Positions 29,901-39,953 are shown, numbered from the stretch's first letter. The stretch: 64,000 nucleotides of DNA from Sacculina carcini (GCA_916048095.2 OU696586.1:3838249-3902248); one strand, 5' to 3'. A program made the numbers and translations. Notes: a model not told the origin generated them from the sequence alone.

Positions 29901-31374
29901 CCGCTGTTGGCTGAGCTGTGTTGGTCCAGCGCGGGCATCGTCGAACGGCTGCTGGTCCAGCGGCCACCTGCTGCAGGTGCTGTTCGCGAGACATCTGCCG
30001 AGGGAACGCCCGGTGCAGTAGACGCAGCTCCACTGCGTCTCGCCAGCAGAGCAGAGCACAGCGCACTGACGGCACCACGTACAGAGTGGAGCGGCAGGAT
30101 GCATCACCGAGTCGCAAGACTGCCTCGCACGTGCCCAGACACCGCAGTAACTGACCGTTGGCGACCCGCAAGCGGGATCGCGGTGGGCGCAAACTATTGT
30201 TGGCCACTCCGAGTTGCTGCGCAATCCCAGCGTCAATTACCGACACATCGGCGCCGGAATCGCATCGCCACTTAACCTCGCGCGGCGCGCGGCCCTCTGC
30301 AGAAACGGTGATGCTAATAGCGGTTACGCGCGTGTGTTTAATGTCATCAATAACATCGCCGATATACGAGCACAAAGCAGGTGTATTGACATTCACAACA
30401 TCGTCAACATCATCATCAGTGTCATCGGCGACGTCTCTGACGAAATTGTCCCGACGACGGCCAGCACGGGACTGTGAAGAGCGGCAGACGCGCGCGTAGT
30501 GCCCGCGCTTTCCGCACCGACGACACAAGCTCTCCGCGGCGCGGCACGGGGCCGACTGGTGATGCTGCCCACACCGCACACAAGGGGCGGAGCCATCGTC
30601 ATGATCTGACTGTCGGCTCAGTTGACTGCGCATGCGCGGCTGCTGACGGCGTACAGCAGCGACCTCTGTGCGGGGAACCGGGGAACCAGTCACATCGGCC
30701 GAGGCGCTTCGCATAGCTGCAGCGTTGATGCGGGCCGACTCAGCCGATTGGCACATTTTGAGTGCCTTGTCCAACGACAGGTCCCTGTGCGCGACTTGCA
30801 GGAGCTGGTGCAGAGCGGCAGAGTCGGACGTCCCCATAACAAGCTGATCGCGCAAGCGCTCGTCGCGGCAGGCAGCGCAAAAAGCGCAGCTGGCAGCGAT
30901 TTCTCGCAGCGAGCGCAAGAATTCGCCCACATTTTCGCCGTCCTGTTGTCGACGGGCGAAGAAGCGCCGGCGTTCAACCAGCACATTCTGCTGCGACTGC
31001 TGACGCTCCTCCAATAGGCGGATGCAGGCGGGCAAATCAGCCGTCGCTGGCAACGTCAGTGAGTGGCGGATGACGCGGCACCACTCGTCGTCCAGCAGTG
31101 TCGTGAGCAGCGCTTGCTGCTGCGCAGGGCTAAGGCTATCACTGCCTGACAGTGTGGTGTGTGCCAGCACGCGCTCCTTCCAGGAGGTAAAGTCGGCTGC
31201 GGATGCGGCGTAGGCCAGACGGGCTGGTGGCTGACAATGAGCCATGGTGTGTGGGGCGACTGCAGGCGAGCTGGCGGGGGCTGCCATTGCAAGCTGCTGG
31301 CGAGCGAGTTGAGTCACCAACTCTGTGAGCTGGTCCAGCTTCTGCTGTTGGTCGTCTCGCAGCGGCTGCGCCAT
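26977..31374 (-). CDS. Gypsy gag-pol polyprotein
   Basis: Single 1,465-aa frame from the ATG at 31374-31372 to the TGA at 26979-26977; the frame is open further upstream through the LTR. Domains in order: a gag region with coiled, Gln-rich start; CCHC-type zinc knuckles (CVRCGQHH and CRRCGKRGHYARVC); an aspartic protease with CDSGADVSVID; an RT with LQGYFQVPL and a VDD catalytic box in place of YxDD; RNase H beginning ETDAAREKGLG; and an integrase with an HHCC finger (HDGHQG and CRKCLQYKD) and a D-D-E core (SADFF, SSDGGPQF, SNGHAESA). No chromodomain and no env were seen. Gag and pol share one frame, with no frameshift site needed. The stop codon is directly followed by the polypurine tract, making the element very compact. 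Confidence 0.93.
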   Translation of the reverse strand: MAQPLRDDQQQKLDQLTELVTQLARQQLAMAAPASSPAVAPHTMAHCQPPARLAYAASAADFTSWKERVLAHTTLSGSDSLSPAQQQALLTTLLDDEWCRVIRHSLTLPATADLPACIRLLEERQQSQQNVLVERRRFFARRQQDGENVGEFLRSLREIAASCAFCAACRDERLRDQLVMGTSDSAALHQLLQVAHRDLSLDKALKMCQSAESARINAAAMRSASADVTGSPVPRTEVAAVRRQQPRMRSQLSRQSDHDDGSAPCVRCGQHHQSAPCRAAESLCRRCGKRGHYARVCRSSQSRAGRRRDNFVRDVADDTDDDVDDVVNVNTPALCSYIGDVIDDIKHTRVTAISITVSAEGRAPREVKWRCDSGADVSVIDAGIAQQLGVANNSLRPPRSRLRVANGQLLRCLGTCEAVLRLGDASCRSTLYVVPSVRCALLCWRDAVELRLLHRAFPRQMSREQHLQQVAAGPAAVRRCPRWTNTAQPTAADRRAHSEQLIAAFPRVFSTDGPLREMKGGAMRIDLRDDAVPYNVTAPRSVPFCHRAQAQQQLELLQQQGVIEPVSHPTDWCSPIVVVGKRKADGTPNGCRLTVDFTRLNRFVRRPTHPVRSPVEAVSSMGLGNRWFTQVDALQGYFQVPLRREHRDLTTFITPWGRFRFCRAPMGLVSSGDEFNRRGDVALSGLPDSCKIVDDVLVYTASYDEHLQRVWQLLQRFDDAGVTLNLQKFMFAATSANFCGFHINASGFTVDHKKIRALAEFPAPTDLTSLRSFLGLANQFGDFSDSIASAAEPLRQLLRKGVEWQWTTQHDAAFTAVKRALASPPVLGHFDPTRPTMLETDAAREKGLGFVLRQRDDQGRWQLIQCGSRFVSDTESRYAVCELEILAVVWACQKCHQYLAGLPTFSVVTDHKPLVPILNEKALGDISNPRLQRMRQRLLHLTFVASWRPGAKHNIADALSRAPSQPADADADVDECSSGFFVQTLDAFTDADDLGHRTSPIDTTLEAVRAASLADDECRQLMTYVLGGFPQHKHLLPASLHPFWGVRDQLTADHGLILVGCRLLVPRCLRKDTLRRLHDGHQGQARTVQRARQTVFWPGLNNEIATAVASCRKCLQYKDSQQKEPYLTEPHPTRPFESVSADFFQHAGKTYLVYADRFSNWPLVFDCGRDTSAHQLVKMLRHVFAMTGVPTILSSDGGPQFTARHTAEFLRLWHIRHRVSSPHFPSSNGHAESAVKRVKRLIQKAAHDGNIDTDAFVAGLLELCNAPGADGRSPAQLLYGRPVSSAVPAHPRSFLPEWQPPTAECDRRAASLHNKRVAQYNRSAKVLPPLLPGTTVALQDPTSGRWDRTGVVAMTGRRRQYAVRLPHGGLYWRNRRHLRPAANTPSPVVQPPLEVQPPPSVGTAPLPSQETRSRSASPPPPPGESVGGTSEASRTPQFRRSARTRRPLSHLSDYVCRADSAPSTT

Positions 31375-31542
31375 GTACGATATATTATACAAAGACAACA
31401 ATACAATAATAGGGAACACGATACCCAAATACACAGGAGCGACACACAAACCAAGACTGCTGAACACACACTGGCTGACGGCCGTTAGCGTCACCCACGC
31501 CTAATACCCTCGCGCCCTCTGGCGGTGTAGGCACACACTACA
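31374..31542 (-). repeat. Gypsy 5' LTR
   Basis: 169 bp, base-for-base the same as 26800-26968 by eye. Its last sense base (31374) is also the A of the probable gag-pol start codon. Confidence 0.95.
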
Positions 31543-31730
31543 CATACTACGGATCAAACCATATACATACACACACACACACACAGACCTGCAGACAGAC
31601 AGACATACAGACATAGGCGAATGTGTGGTGGGTGTTGAACCTTGAGTTTGTCGTTGAGTGCCTGCTGCAAAAGTCAACTGCTGTTTGCCATTGCAACTGG
31701 TCGGGCACGGCGAGTTCCTCGAGTGTGCTG

Positions 31731-32884
31731 GTCCTAAGGGTGGCTCCCCAATGGAATATCGCTGGATACATGCTTAAAATGCAAATAATCGACAAAAGAG
31801 TAAACAGTTTACGTATTATATTTAAATTGAATAACACATTTTGGTGATTTCGACAAAATATTTTTGCATATTTCATCACATAATATAAACCTAAAAAGCC
31901 AAGAATTATCACATACAATTCCCAATTCTAGTAATTGTTAACATAAATTAAGCTTTTTCAGCGAAATACAAACAGTGATTCAATTATAATTAATGTATGC
32001 ATGCTTATGTATGATTTAATGATACATAATAGTTACAAATAAAGAATTTAATAACTATACTAATATATATAAACCTTATGTATTTTGGAACGTTTCTGAT
32101 ACAAATCCGACGCATAACATGATGGCGCATTCGACGTGTTGTTTGTCGTACAACTATATGTGCACTCATGGCTGCCATGTTTGGCCTTTTTAGGCCAATT
32201 TGAACTTTTTCAAACGATGTTGGCCTCGTGGAAATTCTGTATAAGGGCCAAACATACTTTGGCCTTTTTTTGGCCTTTTTTATCGTGAGCGATCATTGCT
32301 AGGTTTATATTGTAAACTATTTTTTGATTATTTGAATATAAAGAAACGAATATCATGAAGGCGCATCCAAGTCAACGACGTCTCCCAGATATCTGGCTGA
32401 ACAAGATAGTCAGGCCCTGGATAAAATTCTGCCAGTACACTTCTATTCATGGGTGTAAATCCTGGGGGTATGGGGGAATACATACCCCCGACAAATTGGC
32501 TGGGGTATGAATATACAATTATACCCCCGATAATCCTGCTCAGCTCAGTTCATTGGGTTTATTTTCATCAAAAACAGCATAGCAAAAATAGCAATACACG
32601 AAAAATGTAAAAAATTATAAATATGCGAAAAATCGTACTTTACTCATGTAATCATGTAATCATGTAATCATGTATTTATCAAAAGCATCCATTACAAATG
32701 GCTTTTCAGCTCTGTCGTTTAAGTACATAGTGAAATTCGAATAAAAAGTCGATGAATGAAATGTATAAAATTGGTGAATGTGCTAAAACACAATAGAACG
32801 CATGGAAATGGTAAGGTGAAATAAATAAAAATCAGATAAAATCAGTCAATATGATGCTTCTTGGTGTTTTTGGCGTTAATTTGG
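31731..32884. other. Intergenic, transposon debris possible
   Basis: AT-rich. About 32175-32285 has several ggccttttt motifs in both orientations. About 32450-32545 has inverted taccccc/gggggta motifs that look like the remains of a small DNA element, but no borders or target duplication could be fixed. Confidence 0.35.
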
Positions 32885-35875
32885 TCACATTGGTCTCTGG
32901 TTTAATAGCTCTTTGTGCAGCTTGGACTTGAATTCAACTCGCAGTTTGTCTGCCTTGACGTTGTTGTAAAGCTGTACACCACTGTACAGCAGCCTCCGCC
33001 TTCCAGTTTCGGTCGATATGCGCGGCAGCAGACACTGTGTCGAGCCTCGTGTGTTGTGCTCATGCTGTGCGCCTAACGTGACCTCGCTTGCGAGCTGATT
33101 AGGCACGCCGAATACGCAAATGTTGTGCACAGCAATAACACGGTGATAATCAACAAGCTGTTCAGCAGTTAGCCAGCGGAGGGATCGGTATTGTTGTGCG
33201 ATGCTGTCGTACTTCCTCCGCCCTGTGACTACTCTGGCGCAAAAATTCAACACTTTTTGAAGTTTGTTCAGTTCGGCTTTGCCACAGGTGCCGTACACTG
33301 AGACACAATAACGCAGTCTACTGATCACAAGACACTCGATTATTCTGCGCAGGCAATTTTTAGGAATGCTGCTCTTCGCGTGCGATATTCCGATGAGCAT
33401 ACCTGTGCATCCGCGGACGAGCTGGTCAATGTGATCAGTAAAACGCAGGTGTCGGTCAACAGTCAGTCCCAGTGTTTTGACTGTCCTGCTTTCATGTATC
33501 GTGCTGCCGTCGCACGAAACAGTCACAGGTGGAATGCCTTGAAGTTGCTGTTTCGTACCGACAAGTATGAATTTCGTTTTCGCCGAGTTGATCTTCATCC
33601 GGTTGGTTGAGCACCACCGGATTATATCGGAAAGTGCTTCCTCTACGGTCCGAATCAAGTGTGATAGGTCTTTTTTGTCGCCAGATATCGCCAGCTGTAG
33701 GTCGTCCGCGTATTGTACTGCAGTCATCCCGCTGTATTTGGCAAGACATGAAGTCAGGTCGTTTGAGTACACGGTGAACAGAATGCAGCTGAGTGCTCCG
33801 CCCTGGAACACCCCGAGGCCGTTTTCCCTGATACTGGAGTACCGAGTCTGACCGGACGGATCCCTGAGCTGCACCTGCTGGGTGTGCGCCTTGAGGTAGT
33901 CTTCAAACCAGTCCGTTTCTACGCCATATAGTTGGAGCTTATCCACTAGCTCTCCATGCGGAACGGTGTCGAAACATTTCGAAAAATCAAGTGACACTAC
34001 TAAGGTCACTTTTCTGCTGTCCATGGCGCGCAGGCAGTGCTCTGTCATCGTGTGTAGTGCGGTCTCAGTGGAGTATTTACGCCTGAAGCCGTGATGACTG
34101 TCAGAAATCAGCTGGTGTCGCTCCATGTGCCTCAGCAACTGCACCTGCACAACTTTCTCTACAATCTTTGTGATTGCAGGCAGTATTGAAATTGGTCGAG
34201 TTGCGCTAGGTTTGGACGGCACTGTACTGGATTTGGGAATGGGCGTGACCAGGGCGTGTTTCCATGCCGCCGGCACTACACATTTGACGAGGCAGCTGTT
34301 GACAATGTCGAGCAGTTGACGTCCAAAGCCAGGCAGGAACTGCTGCATCATGCGTACACTCACACCATCAGCACCAACTGAGTTTGACTTGTTTAGAGAC
34401 ATCACAGTGTGTCTCAATTGGCCCATGGTGATCGGCTGAATACACAAGTGAGCTGTTGTGATTCTCGGCAACAGAGTCGGTACCGGCACAGACGTTGCAG
34501 TGATAGTCGCAACAGTGTCGGGTCCGATGGAGACATAATACCTGTTCAGCTCTTCAGGAGTTGCGCTCACAGCAGCGACGTTGTGCTTGTGGTCGATAAT
34601 CGGTCGAATTACTCGCCACATTGCGTGTGGTTTAACTCCGTCAACCTTATTCTGAAAATGAGTGAGAGTGTCTTTTCGAACCGCGGCGCGATATTTCCGG
34701 TTGATTTCTTTGTAGTTTGTCATTTCGCCTTTCATCAGAGCTTCCGTTCTGGACTTCTTTAACTGCCACGTATGTGCCGACATTGGAGGTGCTTGGGTTG
34801 GCGGAAGACGGATCTTAGTAACAGGAGCAACAGCGTCCAGCATATTAGTGAAGATACTGATGAAATGTTGCCACTTTTGCTCCGTTTCCTCTGCATTTTC
34901 TACTAGGCTCCAGTCTTGCACTGCTAACTGATAATTGAAGTCGACATTATCAATACGTGACAGGCGTCTTCCGAAAACAGTTATTCTTTTTCTGCGGATT
35001 GTTCGTCCTATCTTCAACAACACACGCGATATGTCATGTGGAGTTCCATAGTGACAACGTGTTACGCCGGATCGCTTAACCTGGCCACCATTGTTCAGGG
35101 CAATAATGTCCAGTAGCGACTGTGCAGGACGATACGTCGGCGAGCTTGTGTTACAAGCTGTGAGTCCACAGCGTTCTAGCGTTTGTTGGAGCGCGCAACA
35201 AGCTGAAGCTGTAGTTTTGAAGAGGTCACAGTTAAGATCTCCCGCCAAAATCACCAGTCCGCTGTGAGAAGCGACAACATGCTGCAGCTGCGCCTCAAGA
35301 TCGTCCAGATCGGCGGTGAGTTGAGCGACCGTGTTGGATGGTGGGCGGTAGCATGATGCGATCGTGATGGACCGATTTTTGCCAACTTGTACACGCACCC
35401 ACAATATCTCCAACTTGGAACCGACCACGCATGTGAGGGGCGTCTGCAGTACGTTAGCAGCAAATGTATTGCGCACCAAGACAGCTACTCCACCGTACGA
35501 CCTCGATCTGGGGCGAGCGGGGTTGCGATCGTTGCGGTATATGTTGTAGTCGCTAACTGTGACTAACCGACTGGGAGTTGACGGTGATAACCACGTTTCG
35601 GACAGGGCTAAAATATCTATGTTATATGTTTTGTCAATGTCGCTTCGAATCTCCGTTAACTTTGGCAAGAGAGACTGCACGTTGAGCTGCGCTACAATTA
35701 TTTCATTTCGGTTAGTTTTTCCAGTCCTCCATCTGACGCCGCCTCTGCGTCCTCTTCGACGGCCTGCACCCCTCCGTCCTCTGCGGTGCTTGCGTGATTG
35801 TGGATTTCGTGAACTAGTAGAGATGATTTTGGAGTTGTCGCTGAAGACCTGTTGTTCGGTGGTACTTGTCTGCAT
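32885..35875 (-). CDS. LINE ORF2: endonuclease-reverse transcriptase, intact frame
   Basis: A 996-aa uninterrupted ORF of a non-LTR retrotransposon. A basic Arg-rich N terminus (RRGRRGAGRRRGRRGG) is followed by an AP endonuclease with QLNVQSLLPK, LSETWLS, YGGVAVLV, ASCYRPPS, LAGDLNCDL and SLLDIIAL. The RT follows with TRPISILPAITKI, HHGFRRKYSTETAL, SLDFSKCFDTVPHG, GVFQGGALSCILF and the catalytic VQYADDLQL, and then a C-terminal domain ending NQRPM. Both enzymes keep their key residues, so this copy may be active. It is distinct from the other LINEs in the window and belongs broadly to the Jockey/CR1 superclade; the exact clade is not determinable by eye. No ORF1 was found upstream before about 36120. 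The frame has no introns, and 3' sequences run to about 32830. Confidence 0.92.
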   Translation of the reverse strand: MQTSTTEQQVFSDNSKIISTSSRNPQSRKHRRGRRGAGRRRGRRGGVRWRTGKTNRNEIIVAQLNVQSLLPKLTEIRSDIDKTYNIDILALSETWLSPSTPSRLVTVSDYNIYRNDRNPARPRSRSYGGVAVLVRNTFAANVLQTPLTCVVGSKLEILWVRVQVGKNRSITIASCYRPPSNTVAQLTADLDDLEAQLQHVVASHSGLVILAGDLNCDLFKTTASACCALQQTLERCGLTACNTSSPTYRPAQSLLDIIALNNGGQVKRSGVTRCHYGTPHDISRVLLKIGRTIRRKRITVFGRRLSRIDNVDFNYQLAVQDWSLVENAEETEQKWQHFISIFTNMLDAVAPVTKIRLPPTQAPPMSAHTWQLKKSRTEALMKGEMTNYKEINRKYRAAVRKDTLTHFQNKVDGVKPHAMWRVIRPIIDHKHNVAAVSATPEELNRYYVSIGPDTVATITATSVPVPTLLPRITTAHLCIQPITMGQLRHTVMSLNKSNSVGADGVSVRMMQQFLPGFGRQLLDIVNSCLVKCVVPAAWKHALVTPIPKSSTVPSKPSATRPISILPAITKIVEKVVQVQLLRHMERHQLISDSHHGFRRKYSTETALHTMTEHCLRAMDSRKVTLVVSLDFSKCFDTVPHGELVDKLQLYGVETDWFEDYLKAHTQQVQLRDPSGQTRYSSIRENGLGVFQGGALSCILFTVYSNDLTSCLAKYSGMTAVQYADDLQLAISGDKKDLSHLIRTVEEALSDIIRWCSTNRMKINSAKTKFILVGTKQQLQGIPPVTVSCDGSTIHESRTVKTLGLTVDRHLRFTDHIDQLVRGCTGMLIGISHAKSSIPKNCLRRIIECLVISRLRYCVSVYGTCGKAELNKLQKVLNFCARVVTGRRKYDSIAQQYRSLRWLTAEQLVDYHRVIAVHNICVFGVPNQLASEVTLGAQHEHNTRGSTQCLLPRISTETGRRRLLYSGVQLYNNVKADKLRVEFKSKLHKELLNQRPM

Positions 35876-36948
35876 TTCTCACCCTGAGAGCTGCTGCCAC
35901 TTTCGACTGCACTGCGGATCGTAATATATCTCGAAAATGACCGCTACGTTGGCATGTACACTTCACGTGATTTAGCGCAAGTGTTAGCGCTAGCGCTAGT
36001 GAATTCGTTAGCGCATTACTAGAGTTCAATGCTCTCACAGAACACAGAACACACAACAACACTTAAAGTCAGTTTAACACCACCAAGGACGCCAAATGAC
36101 ACCACCAAGGACGCCAAATGACACAAAATAATTGTCACAAGAAACAAAAACGCAGGAGTCGCACTACGCAGGAGTCGCAAGTAAAAGATAAACTGAAAAA
36201 CCTCAAAATAAAAGTCGCTTGGAAAGAGCACGTCCCGGCAGCGTGCGCACGCGAGCGCAGCGCACAGAAGACTGACAGTATACTTTTCATTGAGATATGT
36301 GTGTTGTAATTGACTAGGCATAAAACGATTGAGGGTGCCGTACAATTGACCAACTGCGCCAATTTTGAACACTGATGCATGGTGGCTGTCATCCCCCGAG
36401 CCTCGACACAAATATACGCCCATGCTTCTAGGAAGCTCATTAATCATTGTTGTGTACAGTATCACTTTGCACCATTTATTATCCATGTATTGATTTGTTG
36501 CCTGCATTCGTTTTATCATGTTTATAAATGTGAACTTTTTCCATTGATGTGGAATGGAGTGGTCGTAAAGATTCAACCATAGGACATTTATTCAACAAAG
36601 GAGCGGGTCGAACACATAATTCTATAAGAGGCAATCATACGATATTCACTCCAACAATGTGGAATAGCTAAATAGTATGTATTTTAATTAATGTTCAATA
36701 ACAGAGGTCTCAACACATTTCTGCAAAAAGTATTTTTTTAGGTAATTTAATGTAGCCGAAATATAATATATTATTAGCTTGCTAGATTGTCCTTAGTTTG
36801 TGAGATATTTGAGGAGAATATTAAGAACGAAAGAAGAACGAAATGTGCGTTTTGAACGTATTTTCACGCTACTACCAAAAGTTCAATCGTAAAAATAGCA
36901 GAGCGAATAAAAAACTAGATAAATATTTTACCTTAGCTTACTGGAAGT

Positions 36949-37239
36949 CAGTGGCGGCGCCAAGCCCCCTTCAGCCCCCTCAAGCCCCCCAAAAAATATG
37001 CCAAGCCCCCCTAGACCACCTCAAAATCATAGTCATGGATATCAAAATTGCTTACCACTGTAAATGAAGCCCTTCAATTTTTATTCAAGTTCAAGGACTG
37101 AATCAGTTGTCCCAGTCACTTATTATATTATTATGTAGTCACCGGTCGAGTGTAGCTCTACATGTTTCGTCAAGCCCCCACCACTTTTTCCATAGCCACC
37201 CTCAGCCATCCCATCGGAAAAATGCTGGCGCCGCCACTG
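36949..37239 (-). mobile_element. CAGTGGCGGCGCC-family hAT MITE, copy 3
   Basis: Starts cagtggcggcgccaag and ends ctggcgccgccactg, flanked by the 8-mers ctggaagt (36941-36948) and ctggaaat (37240-37247). This 8-bp duplication with one mismatch supports hAT origin for the family. The interior is the reverse complement of the copy at 19790. Confidence 0.88.
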
Positions 37240-37847
37240 CTGGAAATATCCATAATCAGCTAGAAGAATTTGAAATTTGAGAGAATACTTTTCTTTGTGC
37301 AGTAAACATATTTTCCTGAAATAATTTTTCCGCCTGAAACGTACCTACTGACAAGAAACAAAAATTAGAATCAAAGATTTTCGAGTACATTAAATGCCTC
37401 ACAATGGAATTGATGCCTTGTTTGGCTTTTTTGAAACGAAAATCTTGCTGTCTTTCGATGCTGGCCTTTTCTTGTCTTTTTTTCGTCGGCGGTTTGGCTT
37501 GAGACACCTGGCATCCCTGTGTGCAGTAATTTGGAATTATCTGATTTACCCGTTTGTTTAATGTATTGTTTTTGTATTCTCTGACTGGTTATTTATGCTG
37601 TTTCGTTATGAATGGGCATAATGTGTAGAGAACCAAATTTGTCATTTACTTATGCTTAGGGAAGTATTGCTTGATTGGTTTTTGCCATGTTTTCGCTAGG
37701 TGCTTCAGCCGGAATCGACCATTTTTTCGTTTTTGTCATCATTTTTCTATGTTTGATACAAACATCGCGGGCAATTATTCATCGTTCTTGTCAAGTTTTC
37801 TCACCCCTGCTGGTAGAATATGGTGATTTATATAAAGTGTTTGGAGT

Positions 37848-37985
37848 ATTTAGAGTAGATTGTGTATTTAGTGTATATTTAGAGTAGATGCTGTTTTTAG
37901 TGTATATTTAGAGTAGATGCTGTTTTTAGTGTATATTTAGAGTAGATGCTGTTTTTAGAGTTTATATAGAGTAGATGCTGGAAAT
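37848..37985. repeat. About 30-bp tandem repeat before TMEM33
   Basis: Roughly four units of tgctgtttttagtgtatatt followed by tagagtaga, ending about 55 bp before the TMEM33 start codon, so in its 5' UTR or promoter. Confidence 0.8.
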
Positions 37986-38039
37986 GAGACTTATACAGTC
38001 ACTCGGCTAATGTGTTTTTTGTTCACAGCACCATAAGAG

Positions 38040-39874
38040 ATGAGTTCCGCGTCTTCTACTCGAGATGCTTCCTCGGCCGCTGACTCCGGTGAGCCAACCT
38101 CCGGCTCGTCACAGATTCAACCTCACGGCTTCGAGGTGCTCAAACAACGCATTCTCGAGAACAAAGTTATGTTTGCTCTGTTTTGTTCGCGAGTGCTTCA
38201 GGTTGTGTTTGCACTGTTCTGCTTCTTCCCTATTATCAGGTGAGCTGTGATTTTCTCTCTCTGTTAACTTCCGAGTTTTCTCATTAGTTGAAATTTTGTC
38301 CATTTGGCTCGAATATGGTTTTGCATTGAGTCTAGATTGCATTTGCATTGCCTGTCTAGATTGGCGCACAAATTATTGCGCCATACATATTCATCATGCT
38401 GTCAAATGCTGGTTTTGAATAAACATACACTCATGCTCTGAAAAAGCACCACGGGCAGTGGTATGTCGCGTGAAAAAAAATACAAATCCTTTTTCCGAGT
38501 GTGTTTTTTATTATTATCATTATTAATTACAGGCAGATCCAGTAGCATGGGGAAGAGTGCAAGCGCACTATATTACCACCCTGCAGTGGGACCCCATGTA
38601 CTGGAAGCGCTTTAACGTTATATAGTGAGATAGTTCGAAAAGTAAATACTAGCAAATAAATAGCAATCCGACTATGTTTGTCTGGATGCGCTGGCAGTTC
38701 GCCAGAGGTGTGCTACACCAAGTCGCTGGTGTGTTGCGTGGCCACTTCGGCGCTGCGCCTGCACCAGCGCGTGCCTCAATTGCAACTGAGTCGCCAGTGT
38801 CTGGCCAGTCTGCTGGGCGAGGACGCCGGCCACTACCTCATCTTTGGCCTGCTCTTTCTGTTCGGCTCGTCGTCGGTCATCTCCATGGCTCTGCTGCCCG
38901 TCACGCTATTCTCCGTGTTGCACGCGGCTAGCTACTCGCTGCGACTTGTCAGCGTCAGTCAGCCGACACTCACACACTCTCTCTTTCTCTCTCACACCCG
39001 CTCTCTCTCTCTCTCTCACGCCGCTCGCTCGCTCTGTCTATCAATGAAATTGCCGGGGCCACTATTGTGAATGTCTATTTCAGTGGTTCTCAATTTTTCT
39101 ATTTGCAGTGTTCAGGCACCGTTTTTCAAGTCAGCAGTCACCTTCCTTCTAGATGGCTATATGATGAAAAATGATCAATGTACAAACGACGTAATTCATA
39201 CAGCTTAAAATTGTTTGAAGAAACAAATTGTACGTATAAACCAAACACAATTATTCGGTTCAATATTGTATTGTTTGTGTCTGCACAACAATTATATTTT
39301 GGCACCTCGTATGAACCAGGCTCGCACCCATTAGGGGTGCAAACACCCCCGGTTAAGAACACCTGTCCTATACACCCAGGTGACAATAACGAGAGACGGA
39401 ACGAATGTCCAACAAGCAGTTTGAAGTATCATCTCAACGATTCCACGTGTATGCATGTGTGTGTGTGTGTATGTGTGTGTATGTGTGTGTGTGTGTGTGT
39501 GTATGTGTGTGTGTGGTGCAGTGGTACGGCGGGGAGGCATCTGTCAGTGGCGGATCTCAGATAGTTCGTCTGCTTGTGTCCGTAGTGGAGTCTCAGTCGC
39601 AGAACATTCTGCGTGCGGCGGCCATCTCGGAGATTTTCCTCATGCCCTACACGGTGTTCATGGTGCTCTCGTGAGTGCAACATGCTGGTATTGCATGCAA
39701 CATGACGCTCTATATGCTTGGAATACTTTGGGACATGTTTATATCCGGGCTAGAGTTTGATTGTGTGCATTATCTATGTGTGTGTGTATATCAGTGTACA
39801 TTCAGTGTGTAGTCAACTTTCTACCTTGCTAACGTGTCTATACACACACATACACAAACATACACACACAAGTA

Positions 39875-39953
<79 letters not shown>

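Larger units (their letters stand above)
26800..31542 (-). mobile_element. Full-length Gypsy (Metaviridae-type) LTR retrotransposon, apparently intact
   Basis: Two 169-bp LTRs (26800-26968 and 31374-31542) that I read as identical, a 5-bp target duplication catac (26795-26799 and 31543-31547), a minus-strand gag-pol ORF without breaks, a polypurine tract next to the downstream LTR and a primer-binding-like tggcgcagcc next to the upstream LTR. The absence of LTR differences implies a very recent insertion. It sits within duplicate copy B only. Confidence 0.95.
25110..31728 (-). pseudogene. OPA1: OPA1 3'-end pseudogene, copy B
   Basis: Same three blocks as copy A: 31728-31641 (truncated first block), about 25850-25581 (NHGADLPYEELSVVRKS onwards) and 25245-25110. 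It shares with copy A the frame change before VYRRHF and the loss before NDNTLRQQ, so those predate the duplication. Private changes: a GAA-to-TAA nonsense codon after TLAE in the last block, and a one-base loss in the TAVDF segment of the first block. It keeps the ancestral terminal NEK-stop that copy A lost, and it lacks the TGA found in copy A before EELSVV. The Gypsy element lies in the intron between the first two blocks. Confidence 0.8.
23743..31730. repeat. Segmental duplication, copy B (split by a Gypsy element)
   Basis: Tandem, same-orientation copy of 19790-23140, comprising 23743-26799 and 31548-31730. The 4.7-kb Gypsy element at 26800-31542 with its target duplication separates the two parts. 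The right end stops abruptly inside the OPA1-like exon at about 31730, whereas copy A continues through that exon. Confidence 0.9.
35876..38039. other. Intergenic between LINE and TMEM33
   Basis: Contains the probable LINE 5' UTR, a 22-bp direct duplication (accaccaaggacgccaaatg unit, about 36078-36121), the MITE at 36949-37239 and the tandem repeat before TMEM33. Short frames at 36019-36576 have no recognisable similarity. Confidence 0.45.

Noticed and set aside
27033..31292. Many open frames opposite the Gypsy ORF
   Set aside because: Shadows of a GC-rich coding region on the other strand, with no domains of their own.
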